From Desulfobulbaceae bacterium (lineage in GTDB: Bacteria; Desulfobacterota; Desulfobulbia; Desulfobulbales; Desulfobulbaceae): DNA of 6,320 nt. A model generated the notes under the pieces. That model saw only the letters and a program-made list of their open reading frames with translations, was not told the origin of the DNA and made no database searches. Both the position numbers and the translations under genes were made by a program. Below, piece by piece: positions 5,636 to 6,320 of the stretch (the first letter of the stretch is position 1; each line of letters begins with the position of its first letter). Where the stretch lies: positions 1 through 6,320 of the forward strand of contig SKJK01000345.1 in assembly GCA_007121995.1 (NCBI GenBank). The letters run 5' to 3'.

Positions 5636-6320
5636 TTTTTGCATGCCCAGTCTGGGCGCGGATATGGAAAACGGCAAGCTGGTTGAGTGGCTGGTGGTAC
5701 CGGGACAGCGAGTCCGGCGCGGCGATATTGTCGCCTTGGTCGAGACTCAGAAAGGCCTTTTTGAAATTGAAATCTTTGCCGACGGAATCATGGGAGAACC
5801 GCTGGTGCAGGCCGGCCAGACCGTCCCCGTCGGCACGGTGTTGGCCCATTTTCAGTCCGAGCAAGCATCCACAAAGGCGGATGAAGATTTGATTGTTCAG
5901 CCGCCAGCCGATGGGGAAGAAACATCGGTATCGGCAGCATCATCCGAACCCTTGCCGCCAACACCCCAAATGACCCCTGCTCCGGGTCGTATCGCCTGCT
6001 CGCCTTCGGCCCGAAGACTGGCCATCGAGCTGGGAGTGGATTTGACAACCGTCAAAGGCACTGGTCCGCACGGTGCCATCCGGCGCGAAGATATCGAACA
6101 GGCAGCCCAACAACAGAAACCCGCACAAAAAGACGCTGCACCGGTCCGGCGACCGGCCCCTGATGCAATGGTTGAAGAATCGCCCGGAACAGGAATGCGG
6201 CGGGCCATCGCAGCTGCTGTCAGTCGTTCCAACCAGGAAATTCCCCACTATTACCTGGAGACAGACATCGATATGAGCAGGCCGCTGCAATGGCTGGAGG
6301 CTGAAAACAGCAAACGCCCC
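5628..6320 (+). CDS. pdhC: Dihydrolipoamide acyltransferase E2, 3' end outside window
   Basis: The first 231 residues of an E2 core protein, open to the right edge; a full E2 is usually about 400-450 residues. E2 accepts the acyl group from E1 on a swinging lipoyl arm and passes it to CoA. One lipoyl domain covers about residues 3-75, starting [18 protein letters not shown], with Lys42 in ETQKG as the attachment lysine. An Ala/Pro/Glu-rich linker follows (76-120). The peripheral subunit-binding domain lies at about 121-159 ([15 protein letters not shown] to [11 protein letters not shown]) and would hold E1 or E3. After a second linker the catalytic domain begins at about residue 187 (MRRAIAAAV, then [13 protein letters not shown]). 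The catalytic His motif near the C-terminus is beyond the window. GGAGG at 5613-5617 sits 10 bases before the ATG, which lies inside the end of E1 beta. The lipoyl motif has QKG rather than the usual DKA. Confidence 0.87.
   Translation, partial: MGDFCMPSLGADMENGKLVEWLVVPGQRVRRGDIVALVETQKGLFEIEIFADGIMGEPLVQAGQTVPVGTVLAHFQSEQASTKADEDLIVQPPADGEETSVSAASSEPLPPTPQMTPAPGRIACSPSARRLAIELGVDLTTVKGTGPHGAIRREDIEQAAQQQKPAQKDAAPVRRPAPDAMVEESPGTGMRRAIAAAVSRSNQEIPHYYLETDIDMSRPLQWLEAENSKRP

Noticed and set aside
5093..5677. A 194-codon open frame on the - strand
   Set aside because: It is a shadow of E1 beta, whose motifs are unambiguous in the + frame; no ribosome binding site or known domain is visible.
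1..6320. tRNA or rRNA genes, CRISPR arrays, insertion sequences, prophage or attachment sites
   Set aside because: No cloverleaf-like sequence, direct-repeat array, transposase or integrase reading frame, or long terminal repeat was seen on either strand; the window is almost filled by metabolic and transport genes.

Overview
The window is about 6.3 kb of compact, moderately GC-rich bacterial DNA. Every supported gene is on the + strand. The gene set suggests an anaerobic or sulfur-metabolising Gram-negative bacterium, most plausibly of the former Deltaproteobacteria (Desulfobacterota). It combines a split YeeE/YedE sulfur-transport pair, an AMP-forming acetyl-CoA synthetase of the short AcsA type and a two-subunit E1 plus E2 2-oxoacid dehydrogenase. 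This assignment is inference from gene content, because there is no rRNA or other taxonomic marker here.

Region 1 (1-314) is the 3' end of a gene for a bacterial archaeo-eukaryotic release-factor-like (baeRF) protein. Region 2 (315-1556) is a short leader with a small palindrome, then two overlapping genes for half-length YeeE/YedE membrane proteins. Each half carries one conserved cysteine motif. A GC-rich hairpin closes this unit.

Region 3 (1557-1902) has no convincing gene. It holds a very AT-rich block, a good sigma-70-like promoter candidate (TTGCCC, 17 bp, TACAAT), an inverted repeat in the presumed leader, and the ribosome binding site of the next gene.

Region 4 (1903-6320, running off the window) is an operon: acetyl-CoA synthetase, E1 alpha, E1 beta, and lipoyl-bearing E2 (truncated by the window end). 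Every junction overlaps (ATGA, ATGA, then an 8-base overlap), so translation is probably coupled. The E1/E2 genes look like a pyruvate dehydrogenase type complex, although an acetoin or other 2-oxoacid dehydrogenase cannot be excluded. The complex and the synthetase would both make acetyl-CoA, from pyruvate and from acetate respectively. No E3 (dihydrolipoamide dehydrogenase) is inside the window.

I did not find a clearly new system. The points most worth a second look are the acetyl-CoA synthetase joined to the dehydrogenase operon, three departures from textbook motifs (synthetase motif A8, the E1 alpha loop, the E2 lipoyl site), and the regulatory region ahead of the operon.
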